From Pyrenula massariospora (taxonomy: Eukaryota > Ascomycota > Eurotiomycetes > Pyrenulales > Pyrenulaceae), in NCBI GenBank assembly GCA_021030905.1, contig JAGFMI010000006.1, forward strand, positions 62,001-126,000: a stretch of DNA of 64,000 nucleotides, given 5' to 3'. This document shows positions 1-9,414 of the stretch, piece by piece. The position numbers were made by a program, and so were the translations under genes. How positions within the stretch are numbered: the first letter of the stretch is position 1; every line of letters begins with the position of its first letter. The notes beneath the pieces were generated by a model, which was not told where the DNA came from, ran no database searches, and saw only the letters and a program-made list of their open reading frames with translations.

Positions 1-783
1 TCTCAATGCAATGTTCTGATGAGACGAGAATCAGTCATTGATTTCGATAGGATGCATTTACCTTACCAGTATGTTCCCCGAGCTTTGAGCGTTCCTCATC
101 TCCAAATTCATCATGATAATAATCGATGTGGAAAGCCTGCCGTATAAATTTCTACTGTAATTAGAACGTCCAGACAGCAAAGAATGGAACCATATACTAA
201 ACAATGCAATTCGTGAAAGACAGTCATCTCCCCATAAAAACCGCCGCCCACACCGAGCGGTATCGACGTGCGATTAATTTTCTCTAGTTCCTGACTAGAA
301 ATGCGCATATTTGTATCTAAACCTTAGCGATAACCCAAGACATCTAGAGATCCTTAGGGGAGGAGGAGCATACTTTGAAGTAGCTCGTGCCAGGCGTGAT
401 CTAAGGAGGGGCGTGACTCTCCAACAAATGGACTTGTGAGGAAAGGAGATGCATTGAATATAACAGAAGTGTGTTTTTTGTACTTTGGCCCGGGACCTAG
501 AGTCGTCATCCATGAGCTTTCGATGAAGATTCGAAATTGAATGATACAGACCATTTGAAAATGAATCCTGGTTGGTCTGGGTATCTCTGTGCCCATACAG
601 CTGCCCATTGTAATGCTCCGACAAGAAAGCCAGTGTGTACGTAGCCAGGAGCGTAAAATGAAAGTAAACAGCATATCTATTTCTATAAAGCCAGGATCTT
701 CTGGCCTTATACGGTAGGCGGCATTCGTCATCGGTGTGTTGTAGCAGCGTTTCTTCAAAACCGCCTCCTTCTTTGGCGGACAT
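1..783 (-). CDS. UstYa-like (DUF3328) oxidase, 3' part cut by the window edge
   Basis: UstYa-family proteins are fungal membrane-anchored oxidases that cyclise or hydroxylate peptides in RiPP pathways such as ustiloxin and phomopsin; some serve other clusters. I read five exons on the minus strand: 783-552, 496-374, 316-198, 136-67 and 15-1 (continuing), with four GT-AG introns of 51-61 bp. The N-terminus is polar, then one membrane span (YAVYFHFTLLATYTLAFL). After it come a conserved-looking segment with SRPSLDHAWHELL, then GGGFYGEMTVFHELHCL with the first HxxHC motif. The fourth intron interrupts the second motif; splicing restores HTEHCIE at the very edge. Both HxxHC motifs are thus present, so the protein looks functional as far as it is visible. 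It is divergent from the small secreted-peptide gene at 1362. Family assignment is strong; the substrate is unknown. Confidence 0.85.
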
Positions 784-1361
784 ATTGACTGTATGGGGGT
801 TTGAAGATGGAAGTTCAAAAGTTGAAGCGAGTATAATTCGGAGCAGCCGTTATGGGTCTTTCCACGAGATATCTCGGGCTATCCGCGCTCTCCGGGCAAG
901 GCAACAGTAAAGGTGCGCACTAGGACAAGGACAGAGGAGTTTGCAAGTACAATGGTACGTGCGTCTGTCGTCTGCCTCCAACACCTCTGTTAGCGAGGTG
1001 TGTCTGTGCTGCAAGGATGTGAGTGTAACCGTCGGCAGCTCACACAAGCACATTTCCCAGCCACTCCCATCGCGATACGTCCACGCTGTCTAGCAGACAC
1101 AAGCTGAAGGAGATCTGCACACCACTAGACTCTAACTCGCATACTTTGGCAGTCGGAGAGATCGTGCAAAAAGCGTAGATCGAAGTCATGCTAGCAAGAA
1201 ACCTAACGGTCTGCGATCACTCAAGACGCCATATGATTGCTCCAACACCTTTTTGTAGTATTTTCTAGAGCCTATAAAGCCTTGGAAAGCCTTCTGTCCG
1301 TAGCAGCGTCATGCAAAAATCGTTTCTGCAGTCCTGGAAAGCTTCCTTCCAAGTAGTAACA
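784..1361. promoter_or_regulatory. Shared divergent intergenic region between UstYa-like gene and small peptide gene
   Basis: These 578 bases lie between two divergent start codons and should hold both promoters. I see no long coding stretch on either strand and no element I can name. A minus-strand open frame at 850-1053 has no family resemblance and is treated as chance. Confidence 0.4.
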
Positions 1362-1589
1362 ATGAAGACGTACAGTGCTATCATTCTCATCTTTTATGCT
1401 CTGTTGTGGGGAGCAGCAGCCCTGCCAGCACCAACAGTCGGAGGTAAGTCTGCATCCACAGAGCAAGTCTGTTCACGCGCGGACAATCTTTCAGGTATGA
1501 TCATAGAACGTTCTCAAGACGCCGATGCCGCATACGGGCTTTACGCGCCGGAAGATAAATCTATCGAAGCCTTGAAAGAGAGAGCTTAA
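1362..1589 (+). CDS. Small secreted peptide, candidate RiPP precursor beside UstYa-like gene
   Basis: Two exons (1362-1443 and 1495-1589) flank a 51-bp intron with a gtaagt donor and a tttcag acceptor, giving 58 residues. Residues 1-21 are a clear signal peptide (MKTYSAIILIFYALLWGAAA...LPAP). The mature part is about 35 residues, acidic and Cys-free once spliced, with a tyrosine-bearing stretch AAYGLYAPEDK and a basic end (ALKERA). The in-frame upstream ATG at 1311 would add 17 residues before the signal peptide, so 1362 is preferred. The gene faces away from the UstYa-like gene, with 578 bp between them. UstYa enzymes usually act on secreted precursors with Kex2-excised cores. This peptide has a signal sequence and tyrosines but no core repeats and no clear KR sites. 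It may instead be an unrelated small secreted protein. That it is a gene is likely; its role is inference. Confidence 0.55.
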   Translation: MKTYSAIILIFYALLWGAAALPAPTVGGKSASTEQVCSRADNLSGMIIERSQDADAAYGLYAPEDKSIEALKERA

Positions 1590-1834
1590 GAGTAAGAGGC
1601 AGTTATCAATGAGTTAAGAGCCAATTTGACTAATGGCAGATACCGAAAACATCAGGGCTTCGATAGCACGGGCAGTGATTTCTGAGTAAGAGACTGATGG
1701 AGCTTATCACAGGTTATCACGGAATGTCGTGGCAGGCAAGAGTCCTCTAGCTAAGAATGTATTAAGGACTAGCAGTTCCCCTGCTCATAACTTCGTGGCT
1801 TGTTACATAAAGATTTTGAAGTAATTCCGCTCCA

Positions 1835-2038
1835 CAGTATCCAAAATTTCTAGAATCACATGACTATGTTTCCTTGGCACAAGTGGGGATTTTGGCTGCC
1901 TCGCTTGATCAAGGCCATCCCATCACCCTTGAGTTTGAAGTTGGCTTTGATCCTATCCTCTACTCAGCCAGGGGTGGCCACGTTGATTGGATCAGAGTCG
2001 GAACCCCTGTCTCGGTCCGGACTGACCTCACCCATTAG
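1835..2038 (+). pseudogene. Unidentified coding scrap
   Basis: One frame reads as plausible protein without an ATG: it includes HDYVSLAQVGILAASLDQGH and, further on, a stretch with GFDPILYSARGGHVDWIRVG, ending at a TAG at 2036-2038. Downstream, the same frame stays open for a few more codons. Composition looks coding (amphipathic, balanced), and an acceptor-like ccacag sits just before it. I do not recognise the family. It could be a decayed exon of an accessory gene or the remains of a transferred gene. The rest of 1590-2385 shows nothing I can support. Confidence 0.3.
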
Positions 2039-2385
2039 CTGCGTTATATCTCCGCTCCAATCAGAAAAATCTACCAGTGACCATGTCTAACAGAGTAGTA
2101 GACACTGCCCGTAGGCTATAAGGAGGAGATACTCTGGGCCTAATTGCACTTTCAACTTTATGGTTGGCGCCAGCGCAGGAATAGAATAATGTAATAACAA
2201 ATATCGAGAAACCTTTAGAAGGAGTCCAAAAATTCTCTGATCGTAGCGTAAGCATATCAGCAATAATCTTTTGGGAAGAGTCCTTGGCATACCTTTACTT
2301 GCGCGCCTGTACACACACTTCATTCATTCTTCGTGCCTCAACATTCGTAACACTGCACCTTGTTCTACAGGGGCATCCTTCCGAC

Positions 2386-2496
2386 TGTTACAAGTGTCGA
2401 CAATTTTTGACTGGTTCGTCTTTATCCGTGCCAATCCGGCCCAGGGATGGCACGGACCGAGGCAGACCAATCGAAAAATCCTCGACACTTACAACA
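2386..2496. repeat. Foldback (MITE-like) element of about 111 bp
   Basis: Arms of about 48 bp face each other. The left arm starts tgttacaagtgtcgacaatt; the reverse complement of the right arm starts tgttgtaagtgtcgaggatt. Both continue to a shared tccgtgcca before a short loop. Most mismatches are C/T or G/A. No coding capacity. A 16-bp match to the left terminus (tgttacaaatgtcgac) occurs at 9035, suggesting a small repeat family. No target-site duplication is evident. Confidence 0.55.
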
Positions 2497-3337
2497 GGAT
2501 AGGGGATAGACACTGACAGGGGCAGATATCCTTAGAGCAAGTCTTGAATTCCCCGGATAGTCTGACACGAGATTTTTCATCCACTTGTACCCAGTCACGG
2601 TTGCCAACCTTAGAAGTCCTACTTCGGCTTCAGCCTGAGCCGCATTGGGGCCGAGACTGAGTTCCCCTGAGTAAATCTAATCGACCCCAGATCTGTCACC
2701 CGAGCAGTCCAAAGGACCTTTTCTTGGCTCCCGGAGTACAAATCTTGACCCCTGATAGCGGGTTGAAAATGCCCTGCATTTGAACATCTAGGCCAGCCAA
2801 GCCAGCTGCCTGGCGCACTCCGCGTATGTGCGAAGAGAAGTGATATGTGCCCCGGAGCTGCCTCCTTCCACTCAAATATTGGTGCGGCTAGGTTGCCCAA
2901 CCACAGGACCGTGAATAGAAGAAATACCCAGGCGACTGGTATGGTCGCACAAAGTTCCAGTTGTGGCTTCAGCTCAGCGCTTCTCTCTCACAAATCAGAT
3001 GACATGCCTAGATAGGTATCCGCCTAAGACGCTATTTGGTAAGTTTCGTGGCATTTTTCACGGGCTCTGCCTTGCTGCTCCCCTTCCAACCCTCTCTTCC
3101 TCACTTTTGCGTGCATAAGCTCGATGACGCCTGAGAAAGCCCGCTGAGGCAGTTTCTTAACCTCTGCTTTTATTGAGAGAGGGCTCCTAAGTGCTCTTCA
3201 GAAGTGATTGCTTCTGCCAAATTGAGCCAGAAACAGTCAGGCCGTTAGTAATTTGATATTTGAAAGCTTCCTCCTGCTAATAAACCATTATTTATAGAAC
3301 TTCAATACGCACAAAACAACCGAACAGAGCGGGGTTC
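2497..3337. other. Non-coding stretch
   Basis: About 840 bases with scattered short open frames but none with family resemblance, introns or codon structure that I would defend. It separates the foldback element from the WD40 relic. Confidence 0.4.
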
Positions 3338-3690
3338 TTACTTAGAACGTACACCAAGAAGGACGGGAGGCCGATGGTAACCATAATAAATTTCGTCCTT
3401 TATATGTAACTCATATCCCATCGTGGCTAATTCCATATCCGCCGTGTATACGAGTACGATGTTGGTCTTGGAGTCCACGAGTAGCAGGATTTCGGATCGG
3501 TCGAGACGACGACGGAAGATTAATCGGCCCCGTATCCGTGATGAGGCAAGTAACTGTCGCATCGAAGGAGATATGGCCGAGAGCTCTGCCCATTTGAACT
3601 GTCGCCAGACAGCGGCCCGCCGTATCCCAGAGCTTGACGGTCTTGTCGTTCGACGCCGACGCAAGCTGGCGGCCGTCGGGCCAGCATGGA
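3338..3690 (-). pseudogene. Relic of a NACHT/NWD-type WD40-repeat gene (3' end)
   Basis: On the minus strand one frame reads a textbook WD repeat (PDGRQLASASNDKTVKLWDT, from about 3690 downward). It then continues through a linker to a C-terminal signature seen in many fungal NACHT-WD40 (HET-E-like) proteins: GGYGISHDG, then an in-frame TGA where a tryptophan is usual, then GRNLLWLP and SRPSW before a TAA near 3350. Upstream (higher coordinates) the frame is closed by a stop directly before the WD unit, and no NACHT domain or further repeats are present. So only about one repeat and the tail survive, with an internal nonsense codon. Such genes act in heterokaryon incompatibility or innate immunity in fungi; this copy is dead. 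Family call from the motif; decay seen directly. Confidence 0.7.
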
Positions 3691-4132
3691 AGCTAGTTCC
3701 TATTGACACGATGGACGAAAATTCTGAGGTGGGAAAAGGAACGAGAGGACACGAGGAATCTGAAGTAGGCGAGGAAAGCTAATATACAAAGATACCGTGT
3801 GACTGTGGGACAAGCTGTAAGGCAGCTGTCGTTACAACTCCCTTCATCACAGGGAGCAGCTGCCGCAGAATGTCATCAGTTCATGGGACACGACGCGATG
3901 TTTGGCATTCGTGGCTTTAGAAAAGCGCACATTCCGTTTCGAGAAGTCTGCTAGAAAGAAGGAGAGGTGGTCTGCACCTTCGAGGCTGCGTAGCACTCCA
4001 GAAAACAAGACAGCAACATCCAAGAAACAGATCTTCTCGTCTATCTCGGGTTTGAAATACTTAAAGAAATCTGTTCTATTCTAAGTCCCTTGGCGGATGA
4101 CGCCGTTGAATACAGATAGTTATACATACTAG

Positions 4133-4196
4133 GCAAGAAGTTTTGATCAATGTCGGCTTGGCATCCCCGCACTGGGAGTTGATCAAAACTTCTTGC
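4133..4196. repeat. Perfect 18-bp inverted repeat, 64 bp overall
   Basis: gcaagaagttttgatcaa at 4133-4150 is matched exactly, in reverse complement, at 4179-4196, with a 28-bp loop. Pairing stops at both ends of the arms. It could be a tiny MITE, the paired ends of a deleted transposon, or a hairpin in a transcript. It lies 140 bp past the 3' end of the PAQR gene. No target duplication is clear. The rest of 3783-4337 holds nothing coding that I can support. Confidence 0.6.
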
Positions 4197-4337
4197 GCTT
4201 AATGGGTAATAAGTATCAGCCATGGCTAGCAGCGATCAGATCACATGCTTCTCTTCACTATCGCACAGTTAGCGTTTGGAAGCTCGTCCCAGTGGCCAGA
4301 ATCTCGATACTCGGCATGCATACATAAATCAAAGAGA

Positions 4338-5493
4338 CTAGCAAGTAAGATTTGCGTGAGCATAGTCGAAGGCATCCAGATACCCCATCAACTGGACCAC
4401 AGCGGCGCATACCACCAGGATGTGAAAGATCGAATGGGAGCCCCATAGGTTGAATTTGCCAGGATATCGACTTTCGGGAAACCTGGTCTTCAGAACCACA
4501 CGTGTTGGGGTCAATTTCTCTCTTGTGTGCAAAATTGGGAGACTTACTGCATAAAACGAAGTCCCAGATAGAAGGCAGCCTGCTTTTGCCAGAGTATAGG
4601 GAAAAGCTTTGCTCATCATCTGCGACATGCCGAACACTTTGAGTCCATGGATCAAGGGCGCAACACCGGACAAGCCAGTCGCCACGAACATCAATGCTCG
4701 GAAGAGGCGATACTTTGGACCCTGGAACTTAGGATGCATTGTCATGAAGATGGTCAACGTCCCGAAAACTCCTATCTATCAACCGAGGAAAGAAGAGTGT
4801 TAGACTCAAGTACCAGGCCCGAGATGAGGAAAAACAAAACTGTGCACATGGAGATTAACTAACCATAGACCAGTAGATATTGCGTGGCAAAGGTTCACAC
4901 CAGAAAACCATGTATATTCCCAAGACAAGGTCGCCCAGTATGAAGATCACTACACCCAGCATGTCCAGTCGCAGGCAGAAATGTTCCACGTGTTGGGAGT
5001 GGTTCATTAAGGTGTGGTACGTCGCCGACAACGATAGGCACGCGACGGCCGTCAACATGAAGATGGAGAAAGCAATGAAATCGGCACTAGTGACCCCGGA
5101 GTATCTGCTGGCAAGGTACTGCTGGATATACCACTCGCCGAGTAGGAAGAAAACGGCCGGGACGAGGTGGGAATAGATGTTGACCGATTCGTTGTGGATA
5201 TATGACCAACTGCAGAACGAAGTGTGAGCCGAGCCTGAGATGGGCCGATAGCCATGGAGAATCCATTGGTTGGATTCACGTCGGAACCATTCGGGCATCT
5301 CATCGAACGAGAGAAGAACTGGGCGTCCTGCCTTGCCGGCCTTGGATGCGGTGTCGCTGATGGGTTCCATTCCCCGCCCTTTGTGCGCTTTTGGCGGAAC
5401 TCGAAGACGGGGAGCGGATACCATTTGCTGTGGTGCCTTATGATAATGTAATGTGAGGAGGCCGGACTTTGGGAGTAAGTGGAACATCTGCAA
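4338..5493 (-). CDS. PAQR/AdipoR-haemolysin III family membrane receptor (Izh-like)
   Basis: Seven-span receptors of this family (yeast Izh, human AdipoR) are zinc-binding membrane proteins linked to lipid, sterol and zinc homeostasis. Three exons, 5493-4864, 4775-4548 and 4487-4338, with phase-0 introns (gttagt...gatag and gtaagt...tgaag), give 335 residues. Family marks are the entry segment MPEWFRRESNQWILHGYRP, SATYHTLMNHS with its buried His, LRLDMLG, and the C-terminal PGKFNLWGSHSIFHILVV carrying the HxxxH zinc pair. Several hydrophobic spans are evident. The start could also be the second in-frame Met at 5424, since the first 23 residues look unconserved. All key residues I can see are intact, unlike its decayed neighbours on both sides. 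Confidence 0.9.
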
Positions 5494-5507
5494 TTTTTTT
5501 TAAGAGT

Positions 5508-5608
5508 CCACGTGCTGGCGTGGCGGTTCGCATATTAACCGCCTTAATTTCGCAGCTATTTCGCAGGTTCTGCAGCTATTCCGCATACCTCCCGCCACGT
5601 CAGCACGT
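5508..5608. repeat. Small terminal-inverted-repeat element
   Basis: acgtgctggcgtggcgg (5510-5526) is matched in reverse complement by ccgccacgtcagcacgt (5592-5608) with one mismatch. Inside lie a 7-bp hairpin (ggcggtt/aaccgcc) and two copies of cgcagctatt-like sequence. Total about 100 bp, no coding capacity, MITE-like. The following stretch to 6058 is AT-rich and shows no gene. Confidence 0.5.
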
Positions 5609-6058
5609 AGACCGGTCAGGCCAAGAGGCGTGCGCAAGCGCCTCTAGCCGCTCAGCTAAAAGAGTAACAGAGACACCTTAATTAGTAGAACACTGCTACC
5701 AATTAAGATATATAGATTATTACCTATTTGGGGAGGTTTAACGAGCCTGACAATATCTCAATCAATAAAAAGAATCTCTTTCAAGCCTATTAAGAGGTTA
5801 TCCTAACATATAGTGTACAGAGTTTTACGAAATAAAGGGTAAGCGTGCCACGAAACTCAGTGAGACTCTCCTTATTTTTAGGGCGGATACTCCTCCGAAA
5901 GTCCTCAAAAGTGAAAAGATGTTAAATTTCCACAAAGATATCCCCAGAAACACAGTAGGGTATAAGAGACAGCGCAGAGTTATCAAGCGCCATACCATTT
6001 CAAATAAGTTTCATACCACGGAAACTGGAGCTGCGAAACGCTCCCAACCCACAACTCT

Positions 6059-7345
6059 TCACCGCTTCTCCACGCTGCTCATCACCATGTTCTCAACTTT
6101 GATCTGGTTCAACTCATAGCTCCGCAACGACGTATCTGTCGCGTGTTCCGCCGATGTCGAAAACTCTGCATGAGGGCCCATCCACATAACCTCTTCATCC
6201 GACTGACGTCGTTCTTCAGCTTCCATCCCCGGGATGTGAGACTTCGACGACGAAGGCTGGCTACGCAGCGAGATGACGGATTTGACGCTCTTCGGGAAGG
6301 TCTTGACCGTTCTGCTCGCGAACATGCCGTACATGATGACCATGTTGGCGGCGATGAGGCCGAGGCCGACCTCGATCATGGAGAAGTATATGCCGACGGT
6401 GACGAGGCCTGCGTTTCTGTTAGGATTGGGCTGTCTGTCTGATAGGATCCGAAGAGCCTTCGTAGCCAACGTGGGCTTTGTATCTCTCCGCCGTGGCCTG
6501 GAGAAACACGACCATCCTCGTCAGGGAAGCGGCGACTGTTCTTAGGGCCCATCAGTATCGAGTTTCCACATCGGATGATAGAAGAGATACTCACAAACCT
6601 GCAAGTAGGAAGCCTCCGGAAAAGGCAAACTTTTGCGTGATTCTCAATTTTAATCGCGAGATCCGTTGTTAGTCAGTGAACAATCTGGGTAAAAGCCTGG
6701 CCCACAGATGCGACTCACCGTTGAAAATGCAGACGCAATAACTATAATATCTAGAACGACGTCCGAAATCGAGAATGTGCTGTGCAGTTTGGGAGTCTCG
6801 ACGCAATTGGCCTTTTCGACTTTTGTGTTCGTCCAGTAGGAGTCCATCTTTGATCCGCAGATGAATAAGAAGCCAAGGAAGAACGCGATAGTCCACAAGA
6901 TGATGGTGGTTATCAGCCCAATCGTGAGCCAATTAAACCATCCTCCAGCATTTGCATGGAATATTCTTCGGTAGAAGAACAGGAGACTAAGCTTGATGAT
7001 TGATAATGCGGGTATTTGCATTAATTTGAGCGACCAGAATGCCTTTTATAATTAGTATATCAGCATAATTCAAATGAAGTATTAGATATTGTATATAAGG
7101 AGAGAGTACTCAGCATTGTATTAACAGACGTGAGATAGACGCACTTTGTTCGACCTCGCACTTAGTGCAGCATTTTCTTGCGGATCTGGATAGCCAATTT
7201 CATGGAACGAAAGTTCTACTTGCAGTCAAACCCCGCGTCATGCCTTTTTCGCTTCAATTTGGCTTACCTATGATCATTGCAACCTGCATTCCCATTACCA
7301 ATACCTGTATTGTGATATTAGTTGAACAGTCGTACAAGAACTCTT
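6059..7345 (-). pseudogene. Fungal rhodopsin-domain (PTH11-like) integral membrane protein, apparently damaged
   Basis: The central exon reads IPALSIIKLSLLFFYRRIF, two further spans, and a Cys-bearing loop with SDVVLDIIVIASAF. A gtgagt intron leads to FAFSGGFLLAG. Another gtgagt intron leads to TVAASLTRMVVFLQATAERY, and the last part has SMIEVGLGLIAANMV, then a long polar tail ending at 6059. This is the standard fungal rhodopsin-domain layout (seven spans, related to PTH11 receptors). Two faults appear. Between the DPI segment near 6440 and the exon starting near 6420 the frame changes with no splice pair that fits. The N-terminal spans expected upstream of 7021 are only partly readable (TIQVLVMGMQVAMII near 7290), with no good start codon. 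It is probably a recent pseudogene, but mis-splicing by me or a sequencing indel could imitate this. Confidence 0.6.
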
Positions 7346-7497
7346 GTCTGCTGATCGATCCGCTAAGCCATACCCACTAAAGCCGGGAGCATCAACCAAT
7401 CATCTAGACCAAAGTATATGTGTTGTTGTTTGCGGGCATAAAACCGAAGACAAACAACAGTGGTACATGCTGGAATGGATAGCATGCCGCATGTCCT

Positions 7498-8792
7498 GTG
7501 AATGCTTCGGATAATGCGCCAATTGTGCAATCTGATCCAAAGCCCGGCCGCTTAGATGGTGGTATAGTCGCCTGGTCTCAAGTCATTGCTGACCATCTTG
7601 TGGCCTTCAACTCCTGGGGCTCAGCCAACTCCTTCGGCCTTTTCGAGGCCTACCACACTATATTCTTGCACCAGGCTCCATCGACTGTCTCTTGGGTCGG
7701 GTCTGTTCAAATCTTTCTCACGGTCTTTATTGGAACCTTCTCTGGTCGCGCTTCGGACGCGAGGTGCTACCACTATGTCGCAGTTACCGGCCTGGTTCTC
7801 CAAGTTTTGGGCGTATTCATGACAACCTTGACGACGAAATATTGGCAACTGCTTCTCGCGCAAGCGATTTGTTAAGGGTTAGGAAATGGCTTGGTATTTA
7901 CACCCACCATGGCGTTAGTGACCACGTAATTTTTGAAGAGAAGGGCAATAGCGATCGCGGGACTGGGTAGCGGAAGGGCAATGGGCGGAGTCGTATTTCC
8001 ACTTATTGCCAGACCGATGTTGACAACTGCGGATTTGCATGGACAATGAGAACGATGGGGTTTGTGATTCTGGCGAATGCAGTGGTGGTTCCGGCGCTGG
8101 TCAGACTGAGGAAAATTGCCGAAAAAGGGAGAATCAATCGTAGAGCTGGCTGCGTTCAAAGATCCGTGGTACAGTCTCTTTGGTCTGGGCTTGTTCTTTG
8201 CTTTGCTGGGTCTTTATTTCAGCTACTACTATGTGAGTTTGTGTGTCCTCATAGCCAGTCTGGACGCTTACAGGGACAGATAACGCCCTTCGCGCAGGAC
8301 ATTATACATGTGTCATCTGCCGCCTCGCTCGATCTTTTGATGGCAATAAATATAATGGGATTGCCGGGCCGGATCGTGCCCGCTTGGATCGCAGATCATC
8401 TCCTCGGGCCTCTTAATACTCTAATCATCGTCACGGCTATTTCTAGTCTTCCAGTATTTGCATGGGCTGCTGTCGATTCGATTCAAGGGACGTGGGCATT
8501 TGCGGTAGTATACGGTTCCTTCTTTGCCGGGATTCAGAGCATGTTTCCATCAGGCTAGCGAATGCAAAACAAGATGCATCAAAGATTGGAGTCCGAATGG
8601 GCATGATTTTCACTGTGATGAGTCTTGGGCACTCTCTGCGGCCCGCCCATTGCTGGAGCTTTGATAGATGCAAATGACGGAGGATACTTGAACGCGCAAA
8701 TCTTCGGAGGATCGGTCTTAGCAGGTGGCGCTCTTGTTTTACTAATCGCTCGCTTTCTTAGCGTGGGATGGAATTTCTTAGTAAAAGTCTAG
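7498..8792 (+). pseudogene. Monocarboxylate-transporter-like MFS pseudogene
   Basis: The first frame reads DGGIVAWSQVIADHLVAFNSW and SVSWVGSVQ-like text, typical of fungal MCT-type major facilitator proteins, then hits TAA at 7873-7875 directly after LAQAIC. The same frame continues as real protein (GLGNGLVFTPTMALVTT), meets a second TAA where Tyr is expected, and continues FLKRRAIAIAGLGSG to about 8030. There a frame change is needed to reach GFAWTMRTMGFVILA. Further frame changes occur near 8135 (to VELAAFKDPWYSLFGLGLFF), near 8555 (to LANAKQDASKIGVRMGM) and near 8628 (to CGPPIAGALIDANDGGYLNA), ending at TAG 8790-8792. A normal intron (gtgagt...ttacag) is still visible near 8232-8272. Two stops plus at least four frame changes show it is dead. 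The order of domains is intact, so decay was by point mutation. Confidence 0.85.
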
Positions 8793-9414
8793 GAGAAAAC
8801 GCTCGCATCGCGAAGTTTATCTTCTCTAAGGGCCTCTCTGATAGCTCCAGATTGTAAAAAATTTATCGATCATTTTTATCAATTCTGGGATAGGCTAAAT
8901 CTTTAATGCTCACGAACGATTATTTAGATTTTTGAAACTTTACAGAATTCTTATGTTCCTATTTTTACCCAGCCATACACATAAAATATATCCAAACGAT
9001 AAGCAAACAAATTTTTGGTATTAATCTGTTAAGATGTTACAAATGTCGACATTCTTCCGAGCTAAGGGTGGCTAATCACAACAAGGGGCACGGTAACGCC
9101 GTCATAGGCTCCGATTTTTGTCACACCCTACGGGACAAAGGTTGACTTTTTAGACCGTAGGTTAAGAAATACATCCATACCTCCTACTACCTCTCATCCT
9201 GCGGTCTGAGCCAGCTGAGACAACTAGGGGGTATTCCGGCTATTGCACACAGTTCTGAACACCTTTAAGCATGGTACGGTTTTCTTATGTAGAATTGGGG
9301 GAGAACTAGATTCTATCTTCCAAGTCTTCGTTGCATCTTGGAAATCGAATAGCCTTCGCTTGAGACAGTCTACAGGTGAACCTGACATTCTGCCTTACCA
9401 GATACTAAGGGGAA
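8793..9414. other. AT-rich intergenic stretch with a repeat terminus
   Basis: No coding sequence seen. At 9035-9050, tgttacaaatgtcgac matches the end of the foldback element at 2386. A second arm was not found nearby, so this may be a solo or truncated copy. A 7-bp cctacgg/ccgtagg hairpin lies near 9128-9164. Confidence 0.35.
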
